A stretch of DNA of 64,000 nucleotides from Methyloversatilis sp. XJ19-49 (GTDB lineage: Bacteria; Pseudomonadota; Gammaproteobacteria; Burkholderiales; Rhodocyclaceae): the NCBI RefSeq assembly GCF_024580145.1, contig NZ_JANINI010000011.1:36350-100349 (forward strand), in the 5' to 3' direction. This document shows, in pieces, positions 19,777-27,930 of this stretch. Position numbers and translations under genes: made by a program. How positions within the stretch are numbered: position 1 is the first letter of the stretch; every line of letters starts with the position of its first letter. A model generated the notes under the pieces. That model saw only the letters and a program-made list of their open reading frames with translations. It did no database searches and was not told where the DNA came from.

Positions 19777-20643
19777 TTGTCTACGCCCTATCCCGACGCC
19801 GGTGCCCGCACAGCGGCCCCCGTCACCCCGAGTCGAGCACGCAACGGCTGGCTGCGTGACCCGCTGCTGCACTTTCTCATCCTGGGCGCACTGATTTTCG
19901 GCATCGACTACGCGATCTCGGCAAAGGATTACGACCCGAAAGTGATCGTCGTCGACGCCGCGGTCGATCAACATGCCATCGAACTTTTTCAGGCTTCGCG
20001 CGGGCGTGTGCCGACCGAAGCCGAACTGCAGTCGCTGCGCCAGAACTGGATCGATAATGAGGTGCTGTACCGCGAAGGACTGGCCCTCCAGGTCGATCGC
20101 GGCGACGAGAACATCCGCGAGCGCGTCGTGTTCAAGGCGCTGAGCATCATCGAAGCCAGCCTTAAGCGGCCACCGGTTGACGATGAACTGCTGCGTGCCT
20201 GGTTCGAAAAACGCCGTAACAAGTACGACGAACCCGCCCGCTTCGATTTCCAGGAAGCGGTGCTGGCGGGCGACACCGGCGAGGCTTCGGTACGCGCCTT
20301 TGTGGCAGTCCTGAATACCGGCAACCCACCCGACGACCTACAGGCGGGCTTGCGGGTGTTCAAGACCCGGCCTGAACCGACCATTGTTCAGACCTACGGC
20401 GAATCATTCACCGAGGCGTTGAAGAAGGCCAGCCCGGATGAATGGGTTGCGCTCCAGGCCAAGGATGGCTGGCACGCGATCCGCGTGACGGCCATGACAC
20501 CCGGCAAGACCGCCGACTACGAAGTGGTGCGCAATGTCGTGCTGCAGGACTGGACCGACCAGGTGATGGCCGAACTGCGCACGGAGGCCGTGCGCAGCCA
20601 GGCGCGCAAGTACACCATCCGGCAGGAACCCGGCCCGAAATGA
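19777..20643 (+). CDS. Membrane-anchored parvulin-like peptidyl-prolyl isomerase (PpiC/SurA-type)
   Basis: About 288 residues if translation starts at TTG 19777; a GTG at 19684 would add 31 residues without a clear ribosome site, so the start is uncertain. A transmembrane segment (DPLLHFLILGALIFGIDYAI) anchors a periplasmic domain with SurA/PpiC-like helices (PTEAELQSLRQNWIDNEVLYREGLAL, 'IRERVVFKALSIIEASLKRPPVDDELLRAWFEKRRNKYDEPARFDFQEAVL'). A complete parvulin catalytic core is not obvious, so it may be a chaperone only. Its stop overlaps the next ATG (ATGA), and it begins the HupE/UreJ operon. This pairing, seen in many proteobacteria, suggests a role in folding or assembling those membrane proteins. 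Confidence 0.75.
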   Translation: MSTPYPDAGARTAAPVTPSRARNGWLRDPLLHFLILGALIFGIDYAISAKDYDPKVIVVDAAVDQHAIELFQASRGRVPTEAELQSLRQNWIDNEVLYREGLALQVDRGDENIRERVVFKALSIIEASLKRPPVDDELLRAWFEKRRNKYDEPARFDFQEAVLAGDTGEASVRAFVAVLNTGNPPDDLQAGLRVFKTRPEPTIVQTYGESFTEALKKASPDEWVALQAKDGWHAIRVTAMTPGKTADYEVVRNVVLQDWTDQVMAELRTEAVRSQARKYTIRQEPGPK

Positions 20644-21620
20644 AGCGCACCCATCCTTTGAACGTGTTGCGTGCGCTGTTCGCGTTGCTGATCGCGCTGC
20701 TGTTCGGCCCTGCGCAGGCTCATGAGCTGAGTATTGCCGAACTGGAATTGCGACAGCTCACCACCAGCGATTTTCTGTGGCAATGGTCGGCCAGCGGCAA
20801 AGTACCGGCGAGCGAGCAACTGACGCCGAAATGGCCGGAAGGATGCACCGCGGAAGGGCAACTGCTGCGCTGTGGCAAGGAAGGCCTGCGCGGCAAGCTC
20901 ACTATAGAAGGCATAGGCAAAACGTACTCGGCCGTGCTGGTCAAGCTGTACTGGCTCGAAGCGCCGTTCAAGGTGTACACCATCAGCTCGGCGCAGAAGA
21001 CGGCGCGCATCGGCGGTATCGGCCAGACTGACGCCGACGGCATCGCCTCCTACATCTATCTGGGCGTCGAGCACATCCTGCTCGGCATCGACCACCTGCT
21101 GTTCGTGCTCGGGCTTCTGCTGCTGGTCGGCAATCGCTGGACGCTGGTCAAAACGATCACCGCGTTCACCGTGGCGCACAGCATCACACTGGCGGCTGCG
21201 ACCTTCGGTATCGTGCGCGTGGCCGAAGCACCGCTGAATGCCAGCATCGCCCTGTCCATCCTGTTCCTCGGACTGGAAGTCGCACGCACCTGGCGCGGCC
21301 AGTCGAGCTTCACCATCCGCAATCCATGGGTGGTGGCCTTTGCCTTCGGTCTGCTGCACGGTTTCGGTTTCGCCAGCGGTCTGGCGCAGATCGGTCTGCC
21401 GGAAGCAGAGATCCCGCTGGCGCTGCTGATGTTCAACGTCGGCGTCGAGGTCGGACAACTGGGCTTCGTCATCGGCATGCTGCTGCTCGCACGATCGATC
21501 CGTTTGCTGCAGCTCGAGCGCAATGAAATGCTGCAGCGACTGCCCGGCTACGTAGTCGGGTCAATGGGCGCGTTCTGGACCCTGCAGCGCGTCGCCATCC
21601 TGTTGAAGGTCATCACATGA
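20640..21620 (+). CDS. HupE/UreJ-family membrane protein (extended, with periplasmic N-domain)
   Basis: A 326-residue protein. Signal peptide (to PAQAHE), then a periplasmic domain of about 120 residues with a Cys pair (EGCTAEGQLLRCGKEG), then about six transmembrane helices of the HupE/UreJ type 2 family. Family marks are 'IYLGVEHILLGIDHLLFVLGLLLLV', 'FTVAHSITLAAATFGI' and 'AFGLLHGFGFASGLAQIGLP'. The repeated His residues in these helices are typical of nickel/cobalt transport proteins of this superfamily; the metal here is inferred. Its ATG overlaps the stop of the upstream isomerase gene, and its own stop overlaps the next start, both as ATGA. Confidence 0.8.
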   Translation: MKRTHPLNVLRALFALLIALLFGPAQAHELSIAELELRQLTTSDFLWQWSASGKVPASEQLTPKWPEGCTAEGQLLRCGKEGLRGKLTIEGIGKTYSAVLVKLYWLEAPFKVYTISSAQKTARIGGIGQTDADGIASYIYLGVEHILLGIDHLLFVLGLLLLVGNRWTLVKTITAFTVAHSITLAAATFGIVRVAEAPLNASIALSILFLGLEVARTWRGQSSFTIRNPWVVAFAFGLLHGFGFASGLAQIGLPEAEIPLALLMFNVGVEVGQLGFVIGMLLLARSIRLLQLERNEMLQRLPGYVVGSMGAFWTLQRVAILLKVIT

Positions 21621-22219
21621 AAACCACTCCGTTCAGTCTTTTTCTGCGTGCCGCCGCTTTGCTGGCCGCACTCACCCCGGCGCTGGCACTGGCGCACCAG
21701 GAAGCCGGACAGGCGACCGGCCTGATCGCCGGCCTGACGCATCCGGTATCGGGCATGGACCACCTGCTGGCGATGGTCGCCGTCGGGCTGTGGGGCGCGG
21801 TGCTTGGCCAGCCGGCCATCTGGGTACTGCCGGTCGCCTTTCCGCTGATGATGGCGCTGGGCGGTCTGATGGGCCTGCTCGGCTTTCCGCTGCCCGGTGT
21901 CGAGATCGGCATCGCCGCCTCGGCCATCGTGCTCGGCACTGTGGTGCTCACGGAACAGCGGCCGCCGCTGATGCTGGCCACGCTGATCACCGCGCTGTTC
22001 GCGAGCTTTCACGGACACGCCCATGGCGCTGAGTTGCCGGAAGGCGCCAGCGCGCTGATGTACAGCCTCGGTTTCGTCATCTCCACCGGCTTGCTGCACG
22101 CCGTCGGCATCCTGATTGGCACGGTGCATGGGCGTCAGTTCGGCCGCAAGGTGGTGCGGGCCGCCGGCGGCGGTGTGGCGATCGCCGGGCTGTTCTTCAT
22201 GTGGAAAGCGCTTGCATGA
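21617..22219 (+). CDS. HupE/UreJ-family nickel/cobalt permease-like protein
   Basis: A 200-residue protein with a signal peptide (ending ALALAHQ) and six transmembrane helices. It has the classical HupE/UreJ motifs 'HPVSGMDHLLAMVAVGLWGA' near residue 40 and 'FASFHGHAHGAELP' near residue 135, whose His residues are proposed nickel ligands. HupE and UreJ secondary permeases import Ni(II) for hydrogenase or urease; neither enzyme is encoded in this window. ATG 21617 overlaps the previous stop, and the stop overlaps the next start, indicating strict translational coupling. Length is normal. Confidence 0.85.
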   Translation: MKTTPFSLFLRAAALLAALTPALALAHQEAGQATGLIAGLTHPVSGMDHLLAMVAVGLWGAVLGQPAIWVLPVAFPLMMALGGLMGLLGFPLPGVEIGIAASAIVLGTVVLTEQRPPLMLATLITALFASFHGHAHGAELPEGASALMYSLGFVISTGLLHAVGILIGTVHGRQFGRKVVRAAGGGVAIAGLFFMWKALA

Positions 22220-22815
22220 AAAAAGCCTGGACCGGTGCTTTGGCAACCGGGCTCGCCGTGTTTGCCGCGCCGGCACGCGCCCATCTCGCCAGCACCGGCT
22301 TCGGTGATTTCTACGATGGCATCGCCCATGTACTGATCACACCGGAAGATCTGCTGGTCGTGATCGCGGCCGCCCTGCTTGCCGGCCAGCGCGGTACCGC
22401 GGCGGCCCGCCTCGCTGCGCTCGCGCTGCCGCTGGCCTGGCTGGTGGGTGGCCTGGTCGGCACGCGCTGGCAACTGATGGCAACCCAGCCGCTGCTCACC
22501 ACCTCGACCTTTGCGCTCGCCGGCATGATGGTGGCGCTGGACCGCAGGCTTCATGTCGCCGTAGTGGTGGCGGTCGCCGTCGTTGCCGGCCTGCTCCATG
22601 GCCTGGCCAACGGACCGACGATGACGCCGGCCGGGATCGGCGTACAAGGCCTGGTCGGCGCCATCAGCGCCGTCTGTGTGCTTACGCTTCTGCTGTCCTC
22701 ACAGATCGCCGCGCTGACGCGCGACTGGCATCGCATCGCCGTGCGCGTCGCCGGAAGCTGGATCGCGGCGAGCGGCCTGCTCATGTTCGGCTGGCTTTAC
22801 CAGAGCGCAGCCTGA
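22216..22815 (+). CDS. Third HupE/UreJ-like membrane protein
   Basis: A 199-residue protein starting at ATG 22216, which overlaps the previous stop. After a signal peptide (ending APARAH) come 'LASTGFGDFYDGIAHVLITPEDLLVVIAAALLAGQRG' and further helices, including 'VAGLLHGLANGPTMTP'. The His/Asp pattern (DGIAH, LLHG) follows HupE/UreJ proteins but is reduced. It resembles the group often found as the last gene of such operons. Substrate unknown; probably works with the two preceding permeases, or is a diverged copy of them. Confidence 0.7.
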   Translation: MKKAWTGALATGLAVFAAPARAHLASTGFGDFYDGIAHVLITPEDLLVVIAAALLAGQRGTAAARLAALALPLAWLVGGLVGTRWQLMATQPLLTTSTFALAGMMVALDRRLHVAVVVAVAVVAGLLHGLANGPTMTPAGIGVQGLVGAISAVCVLTLLLSSQIAALTRDWHRIAVRVAGSWIAASGLLMFGWLYQSAA

Positions 22816-22923
22816 TGCCGGTGTCACGGCAGGTTCCTCCGATGAGATCCGTGGTCTGGCGCAGCAGGACAGTCAGAATGCCGCGCCACACTGTCCTGTC
22901 ACGTTGACGCTACACATTCCGCC

Positions 22924-23319
22924 ATGAACCGCATCCTCAGCCTTTTGACCTGTGCAATGCTGTTCGCCGCCAGCGCCCATGCCGGCGGCGAACCCGAATG
23001 TAGAATCGAGGCGCAGACCCGCGACTCGAAAACCGTGGTGTGCATGATTCCGTACGCGGACGTGACGCAGCCGTTCGAATTCGTGGTGAAGTTTTCCGGC
23101 AGCCACGACGACACCGAACTGTCGCTGCAACCGGCGCTCGACGACCAGGCGCTCGCGTGCGACGCGGGCAGCAAGCTGGTGTCGGAATTCGAGGACGGCG
23201 ACATCACGCTGAAGTGCCGGTTTGCAGTCTCCGGAAAAGGCGGCGGGAATGCGCAGTTCAGGGCGCGGGTCAAGTGGCATCACGCCGATTACGAAGCGCA
23301 TCAGTTGCTCAGGCACTGA
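22924..23319 (+). CDS. Secreted hypothetical protein
   Basis: A 131-residue protein with a signal peptide (MNRILSLLTCAMLFAASAHAGG) and a mature domain of about 110 residues with four Cys (CRIEA, VVCMIP, ALACDAG, LKCRF), likely two disulphides, and alternating beta-type sequence. I do not recognise a family. It is monocistronic, about 110 bp after the HupE-like operon and 230 bp before the copper chaperone. Codon use matches its neighbours and the length argues for a real gene. Confidence 0.6.
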   Translation: MNRILSLLTCAMLFAASAHAGGEPECRIEAQTRDSKTVVCMIPYADVTQPFEFVVKFSGSHDDTELSLQPALDDQALACDAGSKLVSEFEDGDITLKCRFAVSGKGGGNAQFRARVKWHHADYEAHQLLRH

Positions 23320-23550
23320 GCATCGGGCAAGCGCAGCGCCCGTGCCGCTGCGTCGCGGACCCCGCACCCCGCACCCCGAGCAGGGCAATGCCTTCGGCTC
23401 GCGGGCGGTTCGGGACGCCCGGCAACCCTGCCACGGTGCGCCATGGACAGGCAGGTCACGCGCTGCGTCAGCGATCTGCGCGATGACTTCACCCGCGCAC
23501 GGCTTAAAGGTCCATGATCAGGGGTTTCCATTTTGCTCGCGAGGCCAGAA

Positions 23551-23742
23551 ATGATCGAATTCACCGTACCGGACATGACCTGCGGTCATTGCGCCGGTCG
23601 CATCCGTAGCGCGATTTCCGATGTCGACGCCAATGCGACCGTCGACATCGACATCGCCGGCAAGCGGGTACGCATCGAGTCGGGCAAGGACGAAGCGCTG
23701 TTCCGCGAAGCACTGGACGACGCCGATTACCCGCCGGACTGA
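23551..23742 (+). CDS. Small HMA-domain copper chaperone (CopZ-like)
   Basis: A 63-residue protein consisting of one heavy-metal-associated domain. MIEFTVPDMTCGHCAGRI gives the Cu(I)-binding MTCGHC motif with Cys11 and Cys14; the beta-alpha-beta pattern continues with VDIDIAGKRVRIES and ends DDADYPPD. ATG 23551 follows GAGG at 23541-23544. It is a cytoplasmic carrier that would pass copper to CopA or buffer it. It converges with the multicopper oxidase gene and ends 13 bp before that gene's stop. Confidence 0.9.
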   Translation: MIEFTVPDMTCGHCAGRIRSAISDVDANATVDIDIAGKRVRIESGKDEALFREALDDADYPPD

Positions 23743-23755
23743 ATTACTGCCCGCA

Positions 23756-25183
23756 TCAATGGTGATCGTGCGCGCCGCCTGCCGGTTTGCGCACCTGAAC
23801 TTCGATATCTTTCTCCGGCTGCTGCTGCCGGGGCATCGATGAAGCACCGTGGGTGTCGTCTTCGGCAGGCTTTGACGAGGGGACTGCCGCGCCGTCGACC
23901 TCATGCGCCACGCTGCCGACAGGATGCGCATACCAGCCCGGATCGCTGTAATCGCCCGGCTTCAGGTCACGCCGCACCTTGAACACCGAAAACATGCCGC
24001 CCATTTCGACCGATCCGAACGGGCCGTCGCCGGTCATCATCGGCGCGGTGTTCTCCGGCAGCGGCATCTTCATGTCCGCCATGTCGGCCATGCCACGCTC
24101 GCCCATCGCCATGTAACCCGGCACCAGATTCGAAATGCGGTTCGCCAGCCCTTCGTGATCGACGCCGATCAGGTTCGGGATGTCGTGGCCCATGGCATTC
24201 ATCGTGTGATGGCTCTTGTGGCAGTGGAAGGCCCAGTCGCCCTCCTCGTCGGCGATGAATTCGATCTGCCGCATCTGGCCGACCGCCACATCGGTGGTCA
24301 CTTCCGGCCAGCGCGCCGACTTCGGCACCGGGCCGCCGTCGGTGCCGGTCACCTCGAATTCGTGGCCGTGGATGTGGATCGGGTGATTGGTCATCGTCAG
24401 GTTGCCGATGCGGATGCGCACGCGGTCATTCTTCCGCGCCACCAGCGGCGCGATGCCCGGGAAGATGCGGCTGTTCCACGACCACAGGTTGAAATCCAGC
24501 ATGGTCATGGTTTTCGGCGTGTAGCTTCCGGGGTCGACGTCGTAGGCGTTGAGCAGGAACACGTAGTCGCGATCGACCTGCGCGATGTGCGGGTGGCGCG
24601 CTTTCGGGTGGGTGACCCAGAAACCCATCATGCCCATCGCCATCTGCGTCATTTCGTCGGCGTGCGGGTGGTACATGAAGGTACCGGGGCGGCGCGCGGT
24701 GAATTCATACACAAAGGTCTTGCCGGGCGGGATCGCCGGCTGGGTCAGGCCGCTGACGCCGTCCATGCCGTTGGGCAGGCGCTGGCCGTGCCAGTGCACG
24801 CTGGTGCGCTCGGGCAGGCGGTTGGTCACGAATATGCGCACCCGGTCGCCTTCGACCACTTCTATCGTCGGGCCGGGCGACTGGCCGTTGTAACCCCACA
24901 GATGGGCCTTGAAGCCGGGCGCCATTTCGCGCACCACCGGTTCGGCCACCAGATGGAACTCCTTGACGCCGGCATTCATGCGCCAGGGCAGCGTCCAGCC
25001 GTTGAGCGTGACGACCGGGTTGTACGGGCGCCCCGTGGAAGGCATCAACGGGCCGCGCGTATCGGCCGACGTTTCGATCACCGGTTCGGGCACGGCGGCC
25101 AGCGCCACGCGATTGACCGAGGCAGCCGCCACCGCGGCGCCTGCGATGCCTGCGTTGAGCAAAAAATCTCTGCGGGAAGTCAT
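23756..25183 (-). CDS. Tat-exported multicopper oxidase (copper resistance oxidase)
   Basis: A 475-residue periplasmic multicopper oxidase that probably oxidises Cu(I). ATG 25183 gives a Tat signal (MTSRRDFLLNAGIAGAA); AAGGA lies just upstream. The copper ligand blocks are complete: HWHG at 130-133, HPHAD at 172-176, HPIHIHGHEF at 267-276 and HCHKSHHTMNAM at 320-331, the last containing the type 1 Cys, His and Met. The C-terminal tail has extra Met/His (MADMADMKMP, terminal GAHDHH), as in copper-tolerance oxidases. It is the downstream gene of a minus-strand group with the TolC-like lipoprotein and two small secreted proteins; a repeat-rich gap of 247 bp separates it from them. Confidence 0.92.
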   Translation of the reverse strand: MTSRRDFLLNAGIAGAAVAAASVNRVALAAVPEPVIETSADTRGPLMPSTGRPYNPVVTLNGWTLPWRMNAGVKEFHLVAEPVVREMAPGFKAHLWGYNGQSPGPTIEVVEGDRVRIFVTNRLPERTSVHWHGQRLPNGMDGVSGLTQPAIPPGKTFVYEFTARRPGTFMYHPHADEMTQMAMGMMGFWVTHPKARHPHIAQVDRDYVFLLNAYDVDPGSYTPKTMTMLDFNLWSWNSRIFPGIAPLVARKNDRVRIRIGNLTMTNHPIHIHGHEFEVTGTDGGPVPKSARWPEVTTDVAVGQMRQIEFIADEEGDWAFHCHKSHHTMNAMGHDIPNLIGVDHEGLANRISNLVPGYMAMGERGMADMADMKMPLPENTAPMMTGDGPFGSVEMGGMFSVFKVRRDLKPGDYSDPGWYAHPVGSVAHEVDGAAVPSSKPAEDDTHGASSMPRQQQPEKDIEVQVRKPAGGAHDHH

Positions 25184-25213
25184 GTCATGTCCTTCGAATT
25201 CGATGCAACGGAT

Positions 25214-25366
25214 TGTGGGAGCGGCGGCCTCGCCGCGATGGATGCCGCGATGATCGTTGATCAACGCGCCGATCGCGGCGAGGGCGGCGCGGGGGTTTCG
25301 GCGAGCACTGCTCGCCGCCCGCAGAGCCGGCTGGCCATGCAGGGCCAGCAGTGGATCGCCGCTCCC
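25214..25366. repeat. REPIN-like inverted pair of REP sequences
   Basis: TGTGGGAGCGGCG starts at 25214, followed by GCCTCGCCGCGAT, itself a small hairpin typical of REP sequences. The complementary GATCGCCGCTCCCACA occurs near 25354-25369 in inverse orientation. The sequence between contains further short palindromes (for example GGCGAGCA-CTGCTCGCC). Two inverted REPs of this kind form a REPIN, a non-autonomous element mobilised by RAYT proteins. No RAYT gene is in the window. Confidence 0.65.
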
Positions 25367-25400
25367 ACAGAACCCTCTCCGCTCGCACAGAACCCTCTCC
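25361..25400. repeat. 20-bp tandem duplication
   Basis: Two adjacent copies of GCTC-x-CACAGAACCCTCTCC at 25361-25380 and 25381-25400 differ at one base; a degraded third begins at 25401 (GCTCCCGCAG). It overlaps the end of the REPIN-like element and looks like slippage within it. Confidence 0.7.
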
Positions 25401-25430
25401 GCTCCCGCAGCGACGCCGCTGCCCCGGGGT

Positions 25431-26861
25431 TCAATGTCCGGCTCCAGCGGTCGCAGCTGCCATAGGCGAGAGCGGCGCCGCAAGATCGGGCTTGCCGATC
25501 AGCGCCATGTCGAGATCGGCCTGGGCGATCCAGAAGTCGCGCAGGGCCTCGATGTAGCCATTGACGCTGGCGACCTGCGACCGGGCATCGGCCAGCAGTT
25601 CGAACACACCGATCAGCATGCCGTTGTAGCGCAGCAGGTTTTCGTCGGAAATGCGCTTCCTGAGCGGCACCACTTCGTCGCGATAGTGGCGAGCGATGTC
25701 GAAGGCGGAGCGATAGCCGCCATAGGCTTCACGCACTTCGGAGCGCGCGTTGATGGCTGCGTCGGCGACCCGCTCGACCGATTGCATGTAGATGTGCTCG
25801 GCACGCGCCACGCGCGAGCTGCCCCAGTCGAACAGCGGCAACTCGAAGCTGATCTCGTAGCCCTTCTTGTAGGACTCGCCGCGCCGGCCTTCGAGCACCC
25901 GCGCCGGGCCGATCTCCAGCACGTCGATGAAGCGCGTGGTTTTCGTGAGCCCGAGATTGCGCGCGGTCGCTTCGGCATCGAGCTTCGCGATCTGCAGATC
26001 GATGCGCGACGCCATCGCCTGACGCTCGATATCGGGGGCATCAAGGGCCGCTGTCGGCAGATCGGGCAGACGTTCGGGCAGCTTGAACGCGGTCTGTTCG
26101 CCCCACAGCCCGAGCAGCCGGGTCAGCCGCTCGCGCGCCGCCTGATGCGCCTGCTGCGCACGGGCAAGGTTCAGCGCGGCATCGGCGTAGAAGCCCTGCT
26201 CGCGCGCCCGCGCCAGTGAGCTGAAATTGCCTGCGGCCTGCATGCGGCGCGCCAGTTCGGCACCGGCATCGGCCGCATCCATCACCTGTTCCATGTAGCG
26301 CTGCGTTTCGCCGGCTGCGACCGCCTGGGTCCACGCACGCCGCACATCGGCCGCCAGCCGCAGCACCTGCAGCGATACCGCGCGCTGGGTCTGTTCGAAC
26401 TGCCGCCTGTTGACCTCGATCGCCTGCGGCAGGGTAAGCAATGAAAACACGTTGAAGGTGATCGCCTGTTCGATCTTGTAGTCGCGCACGCCGTTTTCCT
26501 TCTTGCTGGCGTGGAACATGGAGAAGTGCGGGTTCGGCAGGTTGCCGGCGCGCACCAGCTCGGCTTCGCTGATGCCCAGATCGTGGAAACCCGCCTGCAG
26601 GCCGCGATTGTTCAGCAACGCAAGCTGCACCGCATCGTCGGCCGTCAGTGGCTGGCCGAGCAGGCTGGCCACGCGTTCGGCGACCGCCGCACGGTCTTCG
26701 TCGCTGCGTGCCCACTTCACCTCCTTGCCGAGCCGCTCGCGCGTGGTCTGCTCGACCGCGCCGAAGCCGCCGTCGGGGCTGAAGCTGGCGCAACCGGCCA
26801 GCAGCGTCAGCGCAGTCGCGAGCGGCAGCAGACGCCAGCGCGATGGATCAGTGGTGCGCAT
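25431..26861 (-). CDS. TolC-family outer membrane efflux lipoprotein
   Basis: A 476-residue outer-membrane channel protein. A lipoprotein signal peptide ends at LLAGCAS. The long alpha-helical hairpins of the TolC/OEP fold follow, with recognisable 'ADDAVQLALLNNRGLQAGFHDLGISEAELVRAGNLPNPHFS' near residue 75 and 'YEISFELPLFDWGSSRVARAEHIYMQS' near 330. Such proteins form the exit duct for RND or similar pumps; no pump is adjacent, and the context is copper. Its start overlaps the end of the His-rich gene by 14 bp, so the two are co-translated. Length is normal for the family. Confidence 0.88.
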   Translation of the reverse strand: MRTTDPSRWRLLPLATALTLLAGCASFSPDGGFGAVEQTTRERLGKEVKWARSDEDRAAVAERVASLLGQPLTADDAVQLALLNNRGLQAGFHDLGISEAELVRAGNLPNPHFSMFHASKKENGVRDYKIEQAITFNVFSLLTLPQAIEVNRRQFEQTQRAVSLQVLRLAADVRRAWTQAVAAGETQRYMEQVMDAADAGAELARRMQAAGNFSSLARAREQGFYADAALNLARAQQAHQAARERLTRLLGLWGEQTAFKLPERLPDLPTAALDAPDIERQAMASRIDLQIAKLDAEATARNLGLTKTTRFIDVLEIGPARVLEGRRGESYKKGYEISFELPLFDWGSSRVARAEHIYMQSVERVADAAINARSEVREAYGGYRSAFDIARHYRDEVVPLRKRISDENLLRYNGMLIGVFELLADARSQVASVNGYIEALRDFWIAQADLDMALIGKPDLAAPLSPMAAATAGAGH

Positions 26862-27348
26862 GACCGCCCTCCTTCTTCATCGGACAGGCGTCGTGCTTGT
26901 GCTTCATGCCGCCGCCCGCAGCGTTGTCGTGGTGCATGCAATGATGCGGAGCGTTCCCGGCATCGGTTGCAGGCTTTCCGTGATGCATGTGGTGATCTTG
27001 GGCGGCCGGGTTGCCGACGCCATGGTCATGCGTCGACGAGCCCTCTGCGGGCGCGCCGGCTGGCGCCGAATGTCCCGCGTGCGGGTCGTCGAGCTTCGGG
27101 TCTGCCTGCTGATCCGGATGATCGACCGGCGCTCCGTGCGCATGAGCGCCGGCCTGCCGTGCGACCCGGTCATTGGCGTCACGCCATGACCCGACGGTTT
27201 CTCCGGCATGTCCGCGATAGCCGTCGAGCGCCGAGCGATGAACGGCCGACGGCACGAGAGAAGCCGGATCGACGGGGTCGGCCGACCACACGGCAGATGA
27301 AGCGAGCGCTGCCCAGACGAGCAGCGTTTTCGGATGAAGGTGAACCAT
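26848..27348 (-). CDS. Secreted His-rich protein, probable periplasmic metal binder
   Basis: A 166-residue protein starting at ATG 27348 (MVHLHPKTLLVW), with GAGG eight bases upstream. A signal peptide ends near VWSA. The first mature part has 'SAVHRSALDGYRGHAGETVGSWRDANDRV', a short block often seen in copper-cluster proteins. The C-terminal half is low-complexity and carries about 20 His residues plus Met and Cys (DHHMHH, HHCMHH, HKHDACPM, GHAHH). This composition suits Cu or Zn/Ni binding. It lies between the Cys-rich secreted protein and the TolC-like gene and overlaps the latter. I know no characterised homologue; a copper sponge or donor role is inferred. Confidence 0.75.
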   Translation of the reverse strand: MVHLHPKTLLVWAALASSAVWSADPVDPASLVPSAVHRSALDGYRGHAGETVGSWRDANDRVARQAGAHAHGAPVDHPDQQADPKLDDPHAGHSAPAGAPAEGSSTHDHGVGNPAAQDHHMHHGKPATDAGNAPHHCMHHDNAAGGGMKHKHDACPMKKEGGHAHH

Positions 27349-27407
27349 GATGGCCTCGCGCAAGACGTGAATCGATGCCCGCACCGGGTGCGGGCTTCAG
27401 GGTTTCG

Positions 27408-27785
27408 TCAGACGGAGGCGTATCTGGGTGGGTGCTCCGCGCTTTCGGCGATGAAGGACAACGGGCCGCTGAGGGCAGCCAATGGCCGTTCGTGGAACGC
27501 GGTGTCTGCGCACAGCGGGAGCGCAGCCGGTGTCAGCGCGCCTGCGATGCAGCAGGCGGCACAATTGGAACAAGGCTGCGAGGACAGCGAGGCGCCCTCA
27601 TCGAGGGCAGCCGTTTCGACACAGTGCGCCGGCAGCGCGTGTGCGTCCGGCGCAGCATCGTGCGCTGTCGCCACCGCGTGCGCCTGAACCGGCACGCAAC
27701 ACATCATTGCCGCGGCCACGCCACCTTGCAACGGCAGCGCGACCACGAGCAGGACGGTCAGCAGGAATCTGTTGAAACGGCACAT
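27408..27785 (-). CDS. Small secreted Cys/His-rich protein (DUF2946-like)
   Basis: A 125-residue protein starting MCRFNRFLLTVLLVVALP at ATG 27785, an N-terminal signal or anchor. The mature part has MMCCVP, several His, 'AHCVETA' and 'CSNCAACCIAGAL', giving nine or so Cys. This arrangement resembles small DUF2946-like proteins found beside copper resistance genes; the family call is tentative. It is the first gene of the minus-strand copper group (this protein, the His-rich protein, TolC-like, multicopper oxidase), 59 bp before the next. Thiol-based metal binding is inferred. Confidence 0.6.
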   Translation of the reverse strand: MCRFNRFLLTVLLVVALPLQGGVAAAMMCCVPVQAHAVATAHDAAPDAHALPAHCVETAALDEGASLSSQPCSNCAACCIAGALTPAALPLCADTAFHERPLAALSGPLSFIAESAEHPPRYASV

Positions 27786-27930
27786 CACCTGCACACGATA
27801 GCAGCCCGAGCGAGTGTTGTGGCATCGGTGCCGGCGTTGATTGATCGAACGCAAGCCCCGGCACATGTCTGTGCAGGCCGATCGGGAGCGACGCGAGGAC
27901 GAAACGGGCTACGAACGGGCTACCAACTCG

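Noticed and set aside
19600-19780. Possible cobalamin or NiCo riboswitch before the HupE/UreJ operon
   Set aside because: The only structure is a simple 20-bp hairpin; no conserved riboswitch core could be seen.
23361-23390. Short CGCACCC tandem units before the copper chaperone gene
   Set aside because: Only about three imperfect 7-bp units; likely chance in GC-rich sequence.
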